Below, piece after piece: positions 34,124 to 46,255 of a stretch of DNA of 64,000 nt (positions are counted from its first letter, which is position 1; every line of letters begins with the position of its first letter). The stretch comes from Sambucus nigra (Eukaryota > Streptophyta > Magnoliopsida > Dipsacales > Adoxaceae). A program made the translations under genes and the position numbers. The notes under the pieces were generated by a model. The model saw only the letters and a program-made list of their open reading frames with translations, made no database searches and was not told where the DNA came from. The stretch is from contig OX422215.1 in NCBI GenBank assembly GCA_949130495.1, positions 12,625,302 to 12,689,301 on the forward strand, read 5' to 3'.

Positions 34124-36136
34124 ATCCGTGTCCTTGACGTGTCGTGTCCTATTTTCTTGAGATTTATCGTGTCGTGTCGGACACGACACTCGTGTCTGTG
34201 CTTCATAGATAATTACTAATAAAAAAATACGGGGTATTATAGTTATTTCTTATTTAAGGGATGAAAGTATCATTTTTTTTTAAAATTTTTTAAGCTGCAA
34301 AAATATGAATTATAATATACATATCCCCTAGCTTGTTCTTGTCCTCCTTTTTAAAGAATATTGTGTCGGCGTGTCAGGTGTCCTCACGTTTCGGTGTCCT
34401 ACTTTTTAAAAGACTGTGTTGGCGTGTCATGTGGTGTCTGTGTCAGTTCTTTAGAGTTGTCGTGATTTTTGTCCACAATTGGATTGGAAAAATTCCAAAT
34501 TCAAGCAAGGCTTGTCCTTTTGTGATCCTTGCAAATTCATTCTCATAGGCAGAGTGTATTTGTGATGTGAATCGCAGCGGAATCGACACACATACACACG
34601 AACACACACAAATAATAATACTAATGATAATAAGAACATATTTTCTCTCAAATCATCTCTCTCACATCTCATTAAAGATAAATTCTCCATAATAATTCTG
34701 ATTCCAAGAGAGGCCAAGGGCCTCACTTATAGATAATACTTAACTTGGGGAGCAAGACTCCTAATTAAAAAGGGAACGAAATAACCTAATAAAACTAGTT
34801 AACTAATTAAAAGATAAACTCTAATTAATACCTAAACAATATTTAAATAAATAATCTAATATCTATATAACTAAAATTAATATCCGGATGCATTAGTTTG
34901 AAAGGACAACAAAGCTTGGATCAAGTCTCTAGTTATTGGCTATGTAGCATGGATAGTCCAAAAATGACAGAAATGGAGTATATCTGTTACGGTTCAGACA
35001 CGTCCCTGATACGACCCGATACATATTTGATCAACTACATTCATATTCGTCAAGTTGGCAATTTTGACTTTTGGATACCTCCCTATATGTTTTGGATACG
35101 TTCGGGATGCTTGGGATACAATGGTGTAGGGTTTTGCAACTTAATTATGGTTATTTTTACTCTGGGGTTCAGTTGTTATGTGTAATTTAAATTGGGGTTT
35201 GATTTTTTTTCATATTTGCACTTGGTTGAATGCGTCATAGCTAGTGAAAATGTTGAAAAGTTCAGATTCCAATCTAAAATTACCCATAGCTACTGGCCCA
35301 AATATGCAAATTACCTTTTATTTTTAATTAAAAATATAGGTTATGATTGTAATTTTGGAAAGTATTATTAAATAAAAATTATACACAATATGTTCCATGA
35401 AAACATGTTTATGCTTATGTTCTAATCCGTAAGTTGGTGGACTAACTGTTTGGTTCAAGAAACGTTGTTGGTTTGTGTTTTTTATTTAACTATGAAGTTG
35501 CAAATGATTTATCAGTATTATCAAACTGTGTATGCTCATTATAGATTTGTAAATATATTTTGAAGGATATATGCATACATAAAGTATTATAAATGTTATC
35601 TTGTTGCTATATCGAATTCCAAGTATCATTAATAATACTCATTTCTTTTTATTAAACGAAAAAAAAACAAGATAAGCGCGGCTCCGAAGAAACGCATAAA
35701 AATAAAAAATAGGCGTGCAGTTGATAACTACAAAGATATTTAAGCCACTCATGATATTTTGATGCAAAAGTATGTTTACATCGACAGTGCTTGAATTTTT
35801 ATGCCAATGACGGCTCTCAATGCCTGTAGACAAAGTTCAAATAGTTCTGCTAAATTTAGACTAGTCCAGTACTATTTTTCTAATTGACCTCGTAGGTGTG
35901 ATGTTTTTAACTCAACTAGAATAGGTATAAGACCTTATAAATCTTATTATTGATTTGATACCGTTTACCCCGGTGGAACATGTTGAACGTAACTGTAACA
36001 ATATCAAGTTGGACTAAGGTGCTTGTGATATTCATGAGAGGGTTCTTGCAGTTTTTGGTAATTTGTGTGCATGCGAGACTATGTTATTTCGTTTGAGACT
36101 TTAAGTATAACATATGATGTTTTGTTTATGTATTAG
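34121..36136. other. Unassigned; GTGTCC-rich eroded repeat, then AT-rich DNA
   Basis: 34121-34450 has many GTGTC/GACAC words, including CGTGTCGTGTCGGACACGAC near 34170, reminiscent of the ends of non-autonomous TIR elements. 34560-35600 holds no gene on either strand. If the NDUFAF2-like exons downstream belong to a living gene, its first exon should lie in or before this stretch, but I could not find it. Confidence 0.35.
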
Positions 36137-36498
36137 TGTCGGGCGAAAGATGGGTCGTCTTTAAAGATGAAGATGAAATCTCTATTCCGGGTAAGGTGAT
36201 CAGAATACAAATTTTGCTTTCAACCCCAATTTCGTGGGTCCTCAAATCCATTTTAAGGAGACCATGACTCCCCCCCTCTTTTTCTCTCTCATGGATTGAT
36301 TTTCTTTTTCCGTAATCACCCTTTTATATACAATTGCCTACCAAAACATGCTTACTCCAGATGTCCATGTAAATTCTTCGGAAAATATATTTTGCATATA
36401 TTCATTTCCTTTGCTTGATACGTGTTTGTGATTTTATCATCATAGTTGAATGGATACACTGGCTGTCTTGGAAGAGAATGGAAGCTCCAACACCAAAG
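36137..36498 (+). CDS. NDUFAF2/mimitin-like complex I assembly factor, two exons (partial)
   Basis: Two short exons splice together exactly: 36137-36190 (preceded by TATTAG, followed by GTAAGG) and 36446-36498 (preceded by CATAG, followed by GTATAG), with a 255-bp intron. The exon ends are phase-matched (G plus TT makes the Val codon). The joined product reads ERWVVFKDEDEISIP, VEWIHWLSWKRM and EAPTPK. This matches the core of plant NDUFAF2-type proteins (NDUFA12 family, PF05071): a WVVFKGE-like strand, then P-x-EW-x-x-WL and the APTPEE turn. The family helps assemble the mitochondrial NADH dehydrogenase. The N-terminal exon and the charged C-terminal exon are not seen within reach, so this may be a fragment. 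No stop lies in the 107 coding bases. Paralogous NDUFA12 is less likely because its HRWVEY and DPPT words are absent. Confidence 0.6.
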
Positions 36499-39400
36499 GT
36501 ATAGTGAAACTATTATGTTAACCAATCATATTTTTCACAGTCCACTTCACCCCACCATCACTAAAAAAGAAAAAAAAAAGAAGGTGTTTATTTCATTATT
36601 GATAGCTTTATAAGAACCAAAGTTGACTTTCTCGTAAATTTCTAATCCTGAGAAAGGAATAATTTTCTCGGGTCGTTAGCATACGTTCTTGTCTCGTACA
36701 AGTAACCACGAATATAGTATCAAATGTAAAAGTCAAAACCAATCAACAATGTAGGGGTGGAAAATCGTGTTTTGGGGCCGTGTTTTACTGGTAGGTTATG
36801 AAGTCATTTACTGCAAGTGGTCTTCTTCAATCCTAGAATTTTTTTCGTGAATCTAGTTCCATTAAAGATTATACGCAATGAACTAAAATGTTCGCAAATG
36901 TTTCGAGTACATTGCCGTTTATGTTGAGATTACAATTGGAAATATGTTGGAACGAAAATTTTATTTATTTTAAGAAAGGCAACACATCCTAATTAAAGGG
37001 GAATAATATTTGATACACATTTATTACGGGTTGAATCTGAATGAATCATAAGGATAAATCATACCCTGGAGTTAAATTTTTCTCAACATGTATTATCTCA
37101 TAAACAACTATACATCACATTATTGAATTGGAAGAAGAGAATGTCGTTTCTAGAACTAACTGGGTTTTTATATTTTTTGTCATGCCGGTCCTGCCTTTTC
37201 TGTTTTCCTTATATAAAATTTAAGTTTCAAATTTTATTTTTTGTAGTTTTGTTTGCTTTTAGGCTAGCAAAAATTGAGCATACATTATTTGTGGGGAAGA
37301 GAGGCTGGAGTGTGAAGTAATTTGTTTTGTATCATCATGCCCACTTATATTTTAAACGAGCTCCTCATGTATAGTGGTTTTAGTTTGTTTCACTAAAAAA
37401 ACACTTATGTTCCCCCCTACATAATCTAATGATACGCATAGTAATTATTTTACATAGTTATATATAAATACACACACATGATTCTTTGTTGGTGATGTTG
37501 ATTTCAAGTTATGGGACTCACTATCCATTGTCTTGGTTATATTGATTAAGATATGCGACATTATTTTGTCGTTTCATTAGTATTTTTTTAAAAAAATTCT
37601 TAATTTTATTTTTTCAAGTCGAGGCTTATGCCTTAATGTGCCTCGAGGCTTACGCTTTACCTCGCCTCTGTCTTACACCTTTTTAAATATTTCTATCGAC
37701 TATAAGGCTTCAGCACAACTCTCGATAATCTGTAACCAAAGATTAAAGGATGAGGACTAAAATGCTTTTTAACACCTGAAACCTGCAACAAGATTTTGTC
37801 TGACATATATCTACTATCCTATGCAATAATTCGAAGGGGATATGTACAAATTACTCATAATCCATGTAAAGTACCTTTGCTGAAATGTAGGTAATAAAAA
37901 TATAAGTATAATTGGTGTGTAAACCCAACCCTTATCCCAGAACCCACAAGGTGCATCTACCATCTCGTAAATTAGGTTCACTAAGAAGATCTTAGACTTT
38001 ACCAAGACTTTTAAATCTCTATTGATAAACTACTATTCGCCTTGAAGGAGATGCCACTTCAAAAGACCTCTACTAACCTTCTCCACTACACCTCAAGTAA
38101 CCTTTCATCCCCCATGAAACCCAAAATTAGCGACCCATGTATGCTCACTATCCTTAAGCGACATGGGGTGCATAAAACCTAACAATAAAACCACACCAAA
38201 TCGAACCAGTCTAAATTGGGACGTAATGGCTATTTTTTTACCTGGTTCATGTGTCTATTTTTCAATCCAATAAGTTGAGGGTTATTTGTGCGTAAATGGT
38301 TTTTTAAATAAATTGAGTTGAGGGTTACTTGTACCTTTCTGGTCTCTCTCTTGTCTGGATCTCAAAGAACCCCCACGGTAGACGAAATCAATCAAGGAAA
38401 TGAATGGATTAAGGTATGAATCTGTATAATGTAACTGTGATGTCATGTTTGATAGAAGCCATATGTATCTTGAATGATAATCTTAAGCTATTTGATTTAA
38501 GGTCACATTTGTTTGAATGTGTCTATGTATTTATGATTTAATATTTGATTTTTTGTTTTTGGTTTGACATCACAGCCATATGTACCAGTCGTTCACCGAC
38601 TTCGCAACAACATCAAATGTACCCCAACTCTCCTTAAGACTTATGTGGCTTGGATTCAATACAGATGTGGGCCAATTGCCTTCGTTAAGAACTTGGGACC
38701 TTCGTCGGAACTGAGCATACCTCATTCAATCTCCAATAGGGTGAGGTGAAAAGGTTTATGTTGTCGATTTTGTATAACAACAGTTCAAATGGCGTGCTGA
38801 ATCAAAATGGAATGGAGCAAGCCCTAATCCTATTTGTGGAGGTATTTTCCATCGTACCCCACAACCTGTTAATCATAATTTATCCCTCCCATTTGGCTTT
38901 AAAAAATTGCACAGAGTTCCCATACAAATTTTAGCCTTACCGGAACTATTATTTTTACTTAATTCTTACCCAAACTTGGATATGTTTACAAATCCACACC
39001 CTTTCACTTCTGAACATCATTTGAATGTCCCATCATTTTTAGAAAAATACTTTTGTGCCCTTTTTTAAAATTTTTGAATTTTTCCCAGAACCTTTTTTAC
39101 ATTATGATCAAGCCCCTCACATTCATTAAAAATTACAATTCAGTTCTTGTTTAATTTGATCCTCACGAGATCTTCATTTTTTAGACTATATTACCCGTTT
39201 GGAGCACATTGCTAAGAAATCCTCTTTGATATCGAAGAGGAGATGAAGTTGTGGGAGAATGATCGAGCCTTTCACTATAACGAGGTTATGCGTATCTGTT
39301 GCTGGGGTTGTTTTAGGATGAACGAGTGCATTCGATTTATTAGATTGTTAATGACGGATTTTGAGGAGATCAAGCGGGAGTTTATGATGGACTATCCGAG

Positions 39401-39640
39401 TAGCGTGCGTTGACGAAAAATGTTACACATCGGTTGTCCAAGAGTGAGGCTTCTATCGTTGTCCACGTGCTTGTTGAGCTTGACGACACTCTCCTCCTTT
39501 CCCACTTATTATGATCATTTTTCACACTTATTTTGCGGATTATTGAGGCCCAACTCAAGTAATCCATTGGGGACTTCTTCGACAATAAAATCGAGGAAGG
39601 TCGATCGCTCGTACTAGGTGTAAGAAGCTAGAAGTAATGA
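36499..39640. other. Unassigned intergenic DNA
   Basis: 37117-37145 (IIELEEEN-like) weakly recalls the ELEARRE start of the next NDUFAF2 exon but does not continue. 37615-37680 has GAGGCTTATGCC/GCCTCGAGGC words like the ends of a GCC-rich TIR element. 38575-38755 is open (RLRNNIKCTPTLLKTYVAW), but I recognise no family. Confidence 0.3.
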
Positions 39641-39770
39641 TTTGACATCGATTTAAGTGGTTGGGCCCAATTTGGTGAATACATCGACAATAGTTGGGTT
39701 CAATTCCTTTCCTGGACAATTTTCATGGGAGATACAGTTTACAAGAACGCGCTAATTTAGTAGCATAACA
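39640..39770 (+). repeat. Unassigned dispersed repeat, copy 1
   Basis: This piece is similar to 52095-52205. Shared phrases include CAATTTGGTGAATACATC-like, TTCAATTCCTTTCCTGGACA-like and CATGGGAGATACAGTTTA-like words. It reads AQFGEYIDNSWVQFLSW in one frame. I cannot name the element. Confidence 0.5.
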
Positions 39771-41209
39771 GGTACATGCATATTTCTCTCTCTCTTAAGA
39801 CCAAGGGGTTGCTAAATATATGAGTGAGGTTAAAGAGTGTTCTCCCCAAAACATGTGTCTTACATTTGTAAAGTCAAACAAGATCACGTTTTACATGTAA
39901 AATGGGGAATAATAACTAGTTAGTTATTACACATGGGGAGGAATATCTTTATATCTTTATGTTGCATGTCCATTCGTATACTTTCGTCATCAAGTCACGT
40001 GGTACACACTGCACGTGATTATGGTGCTACTTAACTTAGTTTCCTTTTCTTGTACCGTTGTTTGCCTTGGATTGATCGAGTTTGATCTCGTTCAAGGCCG
40101 ATTCCTCATCCTTGCATTGTATATTTTGAAGGTATTTGGCCTAGTTGTTCTCTATGACAGGGTCACTTCCTGATTCATTCCCAACTTATGTTATATTTAG
40201 GATAAAAAAATTGCCCAAGGCTTTGCCCACAAAGTGAGTTGTGGTGTTTATTTCTTAAGCATTGTTTTTCTTGGGTGTTTCAATGTGGTTGTAGTCGGTG
40301 AAATTGTTGCTTTCCCAACTAGTCTACCCTTTCCCCAGAAAAACCAATTAGAGGATGATAAGGCTGTAGCTTTATCTCCGAAAAGTCTCATCATCGTAGA
40401 ATGATATGTCAATTGAGCTTCTGTTACCAACCTTTGTATCGTGTGATCGTGCTCCATTAAACTCACCACTAGGGGATCATCATGCTATTATAGGAGTCGG
40501 ACTATGAAAACCCCATAATGAGGAGGTCTTCGTTTGCCTTGTGAGGTTGGTTATCATGGCATCAACCAGGTTGACTTCATTTTGGCCTTGTACTACGTAA
40601 GCCTTAACTTCATTCAAATGTGCCTTTCTTATGATAGGGCATCTCCTCCCCCGAAAACTCCACTGACAATGAATTTCACACCAAACGAGATCATGTTAAT
40701 GGTTTCCTTTAGTTTTTTTGGGAGTTCATTCGTTCCCTTTTCATTGGAATCGTCATCATCTTAGCTCCTCTGTCATTCTGTCTTGAGGTGATCTTGGTTT
40801 GTGCTTTGGTTTTGTGAATCTTATCCGCTCCTTTTTTTATCCAGACCAGTCCACATACTTCTTCAATTTACCATTATCAAAGAATTAATTTCATCTCTAG
40901 GAGAGCCTCACTTATCGGGTAGTATGGCCGTGATTTTTTCTAGAATTTGTATTTCTTCTTTGTCTTTCTTCTTATCGGTGTTTTGAGCTTTTCGGGTCAC
41001 CTTAGGTTTTCTTTCCCGAATCTCCTTCAGGATATGGTGGAACCTTGTAATTAGTGGGGGTATACTTCATCAAACCTCTTATCATACTTCTCCTATATAT
41101 GCTTCTTGAGATTCTCTTTCCTTTCTAAGGTGGTTCATTCTGTTTACTAGGCTACTATGGCGTCTTTAGCATTCATAATCCTTAGCTTGCGATATGATCT
41201 CAGGCATAG
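39771..41209. other. Unassigned DNA
   Basis: Open stretches exist (for example 40248-40469 on the minus strand and 40534-40764 on the plus strand), but none shows a family motif, signal peptide or repeat, and none continues into a longer spliced reading. Confidence 0.3.
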
Positions 41210-41290
41210 TTGTTTAAGAAGAACCCAGGTGCAAAGGTGCAAGTCGAGGCGTGCACCTGATTAAAGCTAGGCGCACTTTAAAAAAAATAA
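41210..41290. other. Possible 3' end of the hAT element
   Basis: A cluster of GGTGCAAAGGTGCAAG, GAGGCGTGCACC and TAGGCGCAC words lies about 250 bases beyond the transposase stop. This is where the sub-terminal repeats of a hAT element are expected. The matching opposite end was not found. Confidence 0.3.
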
Positions 41291-42710
41291 AAAATTAAAG
41301 CAATATATTGATGTTATAATAATATCATGACATCAATGATAAACTTAATGGCATAATGAAGATTCCAAAATATAACATATGATAATGTAAAGCTATACTT
41401 TAACCAACAAACGCAAGTCTTAAAATATACAAAAGACAACCATTACCAACAAGTTTAAGTTTGAAAATAAACAACAAACGAACAAACAGTTAATACACAA
41501 AATGAAATAAAATACACAAACATCTTCTTCCAATCATCATCTAAATCTCATCAAAGTCTTCATCCAAATTATCAAAATCAGGTTCGTCAAAGTTAGTCTC
41601 CTCCTCTACAAATCCTTCTTCTTCCATATCAGTCTCATCTTCTTCATCTATAAGTTCAAGTGGAACATATGAACTTGAAGCACCACCAACTGATCTTCTC
41701 TCTCTGATTGAGACCCTTGAAGAAACTATCGAATTCGATCCCAAAGCAACTGATCTAAAATTGTAGGCAGGCTCTCCAACCCCAGAAACACGACTAGCCA
41801 TTCCCCACGTGAGTGCGCCATCACCGTAAAAAATAAGCTCACTATCTTCATCTGAATCTCCACCAATCCTTCCCAGCAACCACTCGTTGCTTTCATCAAT
41901 TTCATTCAAGGTGATGGGGTCAATGGTATCATGTAATTTGAATTGAAACTTTAATGCTCGATTATACTTAGCGAACACCAAATCATTCAAACGAGATTGA
42001 CTCAACCTATTCCTTTTATTGCCATGAAGTTGCCAAAAAAACATATATAACTAATTAGTATTCTAACATAGAATTGAAGTAAACCAAATAAGTATAATAT
42101 TAATTATCAAATAATACTAATGCTTTATATGTTCAAAACCACTCCAATTCGTCTCTCAACCAGACGCACTACGTGTAAGGCAGAGAATCTTAATTGTAAT
42201 TTTTTACAAATTTGGTGTTGAAGTTCCATATGAACCCCATCACTCAGTTGTTAATTATAAAAATTCCAATTAATATGTTACTTTGATTGAAATATATACG
42301 TGAAAAAAGAAATCACTTTTAATTCATGAAGATTACCTGGCGCCTTCTTGGCTCTTTGCCGTACAACCATATCTAACCGAGAGAGACCATTAACTCTCTT
42401 ATACTTGACTAACTCATCAGTGATTATATCTTGTGTTTCAATGTTTGGCACCAATCTTGAAATGTATTTATACAAACCCGACATTACCTCTTTGTCTTGC
42501 TCGATGTTCAAATTAGTAAAACAGAACTCTGAGTTCAAGAAATACTCCCTGCATGTAAGGGGCAATGAAGTTGGACATCCCACCTCCTATCAATAGTCTA
42601 AAAAATTTCCTTATATCGATATTCCCCCCAGACTTATCAATGGCTTATTTTGCCCTATCCATTGCACTACACCAAAAAGGCTAAATTGGCACCCTTTAGC
42701 CAGCCAGCCT

Positions 42711-42835
42711 TGTCACGGTCATTGATCGTGACAAAAAACACGCATTTTTTGTCACGGTCATTGATCGGGACAAGTCCGTGACAACTGTACTTGTCACAGA
42801 CTTGTCACGGTCAATGACAGTGACAATTTCTTCAG
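42711..42835. repeat. Left sub-terminal palindromic repeats of the CACTA element
   Basis: At least four copies of GTCACGGTCATTGATCGTGAC-type words, each a near-perfect palindrome around GTCACGGTCA, are spaced 20-40 bases apart. In En/Spm such words are binding sites for the element's regulatory protein. Confidence 0.8.
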
Positions 42836-42965
42836 TAAAAAAAGTCCTACGCTTCCTTTTTTTGCCACCCTTTTGATTTCCCTCTCTAAGCGATTTCGAG
42901 CTCTCTCTCTCTCTCTCTCCATATCTAAGGTATATTTTTTCCTCTCTTTCTCTTTCATTTCTATA

Positions 42966-43196
42966 TGTGTGTGGTGGTGTGTGGTGGGGGGGGGGGGGGT
43001 GTGTGGGTACGTGTGTGCGTGCGTGCGTGTGTTCGTGCGTGCATGTGTGGTGGGGTGGGGGAGGGATAGGGGGGCTGGGTGGGGGGCAGGGGGTGGTGGG
43101 GTGTGTGTGTGTGTGTGCGTGTGTGTGTGGGGGGGGGGGCAGGGGTGTGTGTGTGTGGTGGTGGGGGGTGGGGTGGGGTGGGGTGTGTGTGTGGTG
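42966..43196. repeat. GT/G-rich low-complexity tract
   Basis: Alternating GTGTGT and poly-G runs continue for 230 bases; the opposite strand gives artificial His/Pro/Thr-rich ORFs. A shorter relative lies at 43706-43815, also inside the CACTA element. Confidence 0.9.
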
Positions 43197-44051
43197 GGGC
43201 AATCTTAACAATTGAAACAGACAAATTGATTAATAAAATATGTATTGCCCCTTTCATATGCAAGTAGGATTGCCCCTCATTAACAGATACTTGTTGAGAT
43301 TCGAAATAACTTTAATTGTATTGCTTTAATAAAATAAATTGTATAGCTTTAATTGTAACTTTAATTGTATAGTTTTATGTGAAAGTAAATTAATAATTAG
43401 TACCCATTTCATATGAAAGTAGGATTGCCCCTCATTGTTACTTTAATTGATGAAAATAATTAATTGAGTAGATGAATTAGAAGGAGTACGGGATACACAT
43501 TTGTTGTTGACATTGCTATTGGAGTATAATGGATCGATGTTGAGTTGGTTAGTTTTAAAAGTGGCATGACCACTGGACTATAGTCCATATGGGGGTGGGA
43601 TTTTTCAACTTTTTTTGAAAATTACTTTGTATATCGAACAATATATAAATAGTTTGATAATTAAATGAAACATACTTGAACTCACCCTTTAGAGGAGATG
43701 GAGGAGATGGTGTGTGTGTGGGTGGAGGGAGGGGGGGGGGGATGGGTGGAGGGGTAGGGGGCTGCGTGTGTGTGTGTGTGTGTGAATGTGCGCTGGTGTG
43801 TGTGTAGTGTGCATGTTTATGCGTAACGTCCCTTGTAAAATAATTGATTGGTTATTAATTTTTTTAGTAAATTAATATATGAATGCCCCTCATTGTAAAT
43901 TAGTAAATTAATATATGATTAATTATAAAAGTAGGATTGCCCCTCATTGTAAATTAGTAAATTAATAGTTGTATACTTTAATTGTTAGTTTATTTGCATG
44001 TCTTCTTTTAATTCATTTTGATATGTACTAATAACATTTTTTTTACAGCAA

Positions 44052-45740
44052 ATGTCTCCTTCAGGTATTAAGGCACGGAGGATGATGCTTGTTACGATGA
44101 TGTCGTCTGGGCTCGGTGGTAGCGGAGGCGACGAGGGCTCCTCGACCCTTAGGTTCCCCAAATATGACAAATTGGGGATGGTCATCGAGAACAAGTCGGG
44201 GATATTAGCGAGATCCCTCAAGCTGGTAAAGACGATCATTGCCTCGGGGTACTTTAGTTGGAAGGAGGTGCCATATGAGCTCAAGTTAGCTGTTTGGGTG
44301 GCACTACAAGTAATGTATTTATATTTATATTTATATTCATATTCATATGAATATTTAAATTTCGATTTCAATTTCAATTTATATTTATATTTATATTTAT
44401 TTGCAACTAACATTGTATTTGTTGGACAGGAATAATTCAGCCTGGATCCAAAGCTACGCGATTCCGTCTTGTAGCAGTTGAAGGAGCAACACAAGACATG
44501 GAAGAAAAATATACGAACCCGGTACTTTGGGAAGACACGAGAGTCCATTATCCAAAGGCGTGAATCCGTCCCGCCGAAGGAGTCGATCTCATTGGCACAA
44601 TGACAAAAGTTCGTTGACAATGAGATCAGAGAGCGAAAATTGGCATCTCGCCAATGAGGGAGGGAAAACCGGGCAAAAAAGGCGGACGTGCACTACTCCG
44701 GCCGGATGTCTTACGCCGAGGTGGAGCATAGGATGATGGTAAGATTTAATTTTTCTTTAACTAAAGAAATATATTATTCTGCATTATTTTACTTTGCGGG
44801 GCCGATACTAATTTTACTTTATTTTATTTCAGGGGACAGGGAGTGACCCTGAGGGTAGGCCACATAGGCTCGATACTTATGTGGCTCTTCGGACGAAGAA
44901 GGGGAAGGACAATGAGGTGTTCCCGAGCGTCGCGACCACGATTGTAAGTAATTCGATAGTTTACTTTCTGTTAAATACATTATAATTTTTTAATTTACTT
45001 ATTTTATTAATCATGTGCTTTTGGTCGTTTCAGGAAAAGCTTAAGGAAGTGTATTCGTCGCAGTCTGATGCTGACAAGGCATCTTTGTCCACAGATGCAC
45101 TCAGCTAAGTGCTTGGCTATAATCGCAAGGGGAGGACAAGGGGGTGAGCTCGCGGGTGCCCAAATCTAGGATAATCGGATTGGATATGAGCGACACCGGG
45201 TTGGCTCGAACGGTGGACTCGCATGACGCGAAGCTGTCCCATTTGGAGGCGACGGTCCAAGATATGTTCTCATTCATGAAGCGTTGGTTGGGCGGAAGAA
45301 AACGCAAGGGGAAAGGGAAGGAAATGGTGGGGGGGAGGAGGTGCGGGAGTACGAGGTGCAGGATGACGAGGATATGGACCTCGCTGCTTCATCGTCGACA
45401 CGTGCGGACTTTGATGATCCACTTCCCTATTTGACTCCCTTCGACAAATCGATGTCGACGCTTGGTTGGCCGAGCGTGTTTACACTGGACATATTTGATG
45501 GCCAGCGGATAGGGCGGGGGTTGAGGGACCTGAATGTCGTCCAGGGTGGACTAGTTCATGGACGTGAGCTTCAAGACATCGAGTCCAAGGTGCTCGTCAC
45601 GCATGTGATACCCGGGAAGGAGAACTCCCCATTGTGGTTGGACGAACAATGCGGCACGATGTATATCATTATGTGTGTCAATTCGTATATCGTGTGGCCT
45701 ACTCACCTCCTCGGATTTAACCTTACCCATGACATGTAGT
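44052..45740 (+). pseudogene. Ptta/En-Spm plant transposase-family gene of the CACTA element
   Basis: This is a spliced gene. Exon 44052-44309 gives LRFPKYDKLGMVIENKSGI, then ASGYFSWKEVPYELKLAVW. The introns are 44310-44429, 44739-44832 and 44944-45033, all GT...AG. The reading frame is preserved across them: KLRDSVL, QLKEQHKTWKKNIRTRYFG, PPKESISLAQ, NRAKKADVHYSGRMSYAEVE, then DPEGRPHRLDTYVALRTKKG and EKLKEVYSSQSDADKASLS. This is the layout of the PF03004 family (Transposase_24): a charged helix, an NRAKK-x-H-x-GR-x-S block and a GRP-x-R-x-x-T-x-VALRTKK strand. Five TAA/TAG stops lie at positions where Q or W is expected. After 45140 the frame shifts (DAKLSHLEATVQDMFSFMKR, then 45284-45739). 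A sequence-specific DNA-binding role on the sub-terminal repeats is inferred from En/Spm TNPA, not shown. Confidence 0.75.
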
Positions 45741-45954
45741 GACATTATTTGAATTGAATTGTATTGTTTTTAAGTTGGTACATTTGAATTATATTTGGAT
45801 TATATTGTGATGCATATTGTCTCTATTTTGAATGTATATTTGTACTATCTCTATTTTATTTGGATATATAATGTTTAAACATATACAAATATACTGCTGG
45901 GCAGTGGCAGTGGCCGTACTGCCCAACAGATGTTTTTTCAATTCTGCCCAGAAT

Positions 45955-46255
45955 TATCATGATCAATGACCATGACATGTACTTGAAAAAGATAGTTGTC
46001 GCGGATTTGTCACGGCCAATGACCGTGATAATTTTTTTAACATTGTCATGGGTTTGTCACGGTCCTTAACCGTGACAAAACTTGGCACGATCAGGGACCA
46101 TGACATGACCGTGATAATTCTAACGAGCTTATCACGGTCCATGATCGTGACATGACCATGACAAAAAAAGTTGTCTCGCCTAGAATTGTCACAGTCATTG
46201 ACCTTGACAAGTTGAACTTGTCAAGGTCAATGACCGTGAAAATTCAGCAGATTTT
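45955..46255. repeat. Right sub-terminal palindromic repeats of the CACTA element
   Basis: About nine GTCACGGTCAATGACCGTGA-type words, in both orientations and with decay, extend from 45957 to the terminus. Confidence 0.8.

Noticed and set aside
38564..38749. Open stretch flanked by AG and GT, possible exon
   Set aside because: No family similarity and no partner exons; not distinguishable from chance.
42696..43267. His/Pro/Thr-rich and Gly/Val/Cys-rich ORFs on both strands
   Set aside because: Artefacts of the GT/G-rich tract inside the CACTA element.
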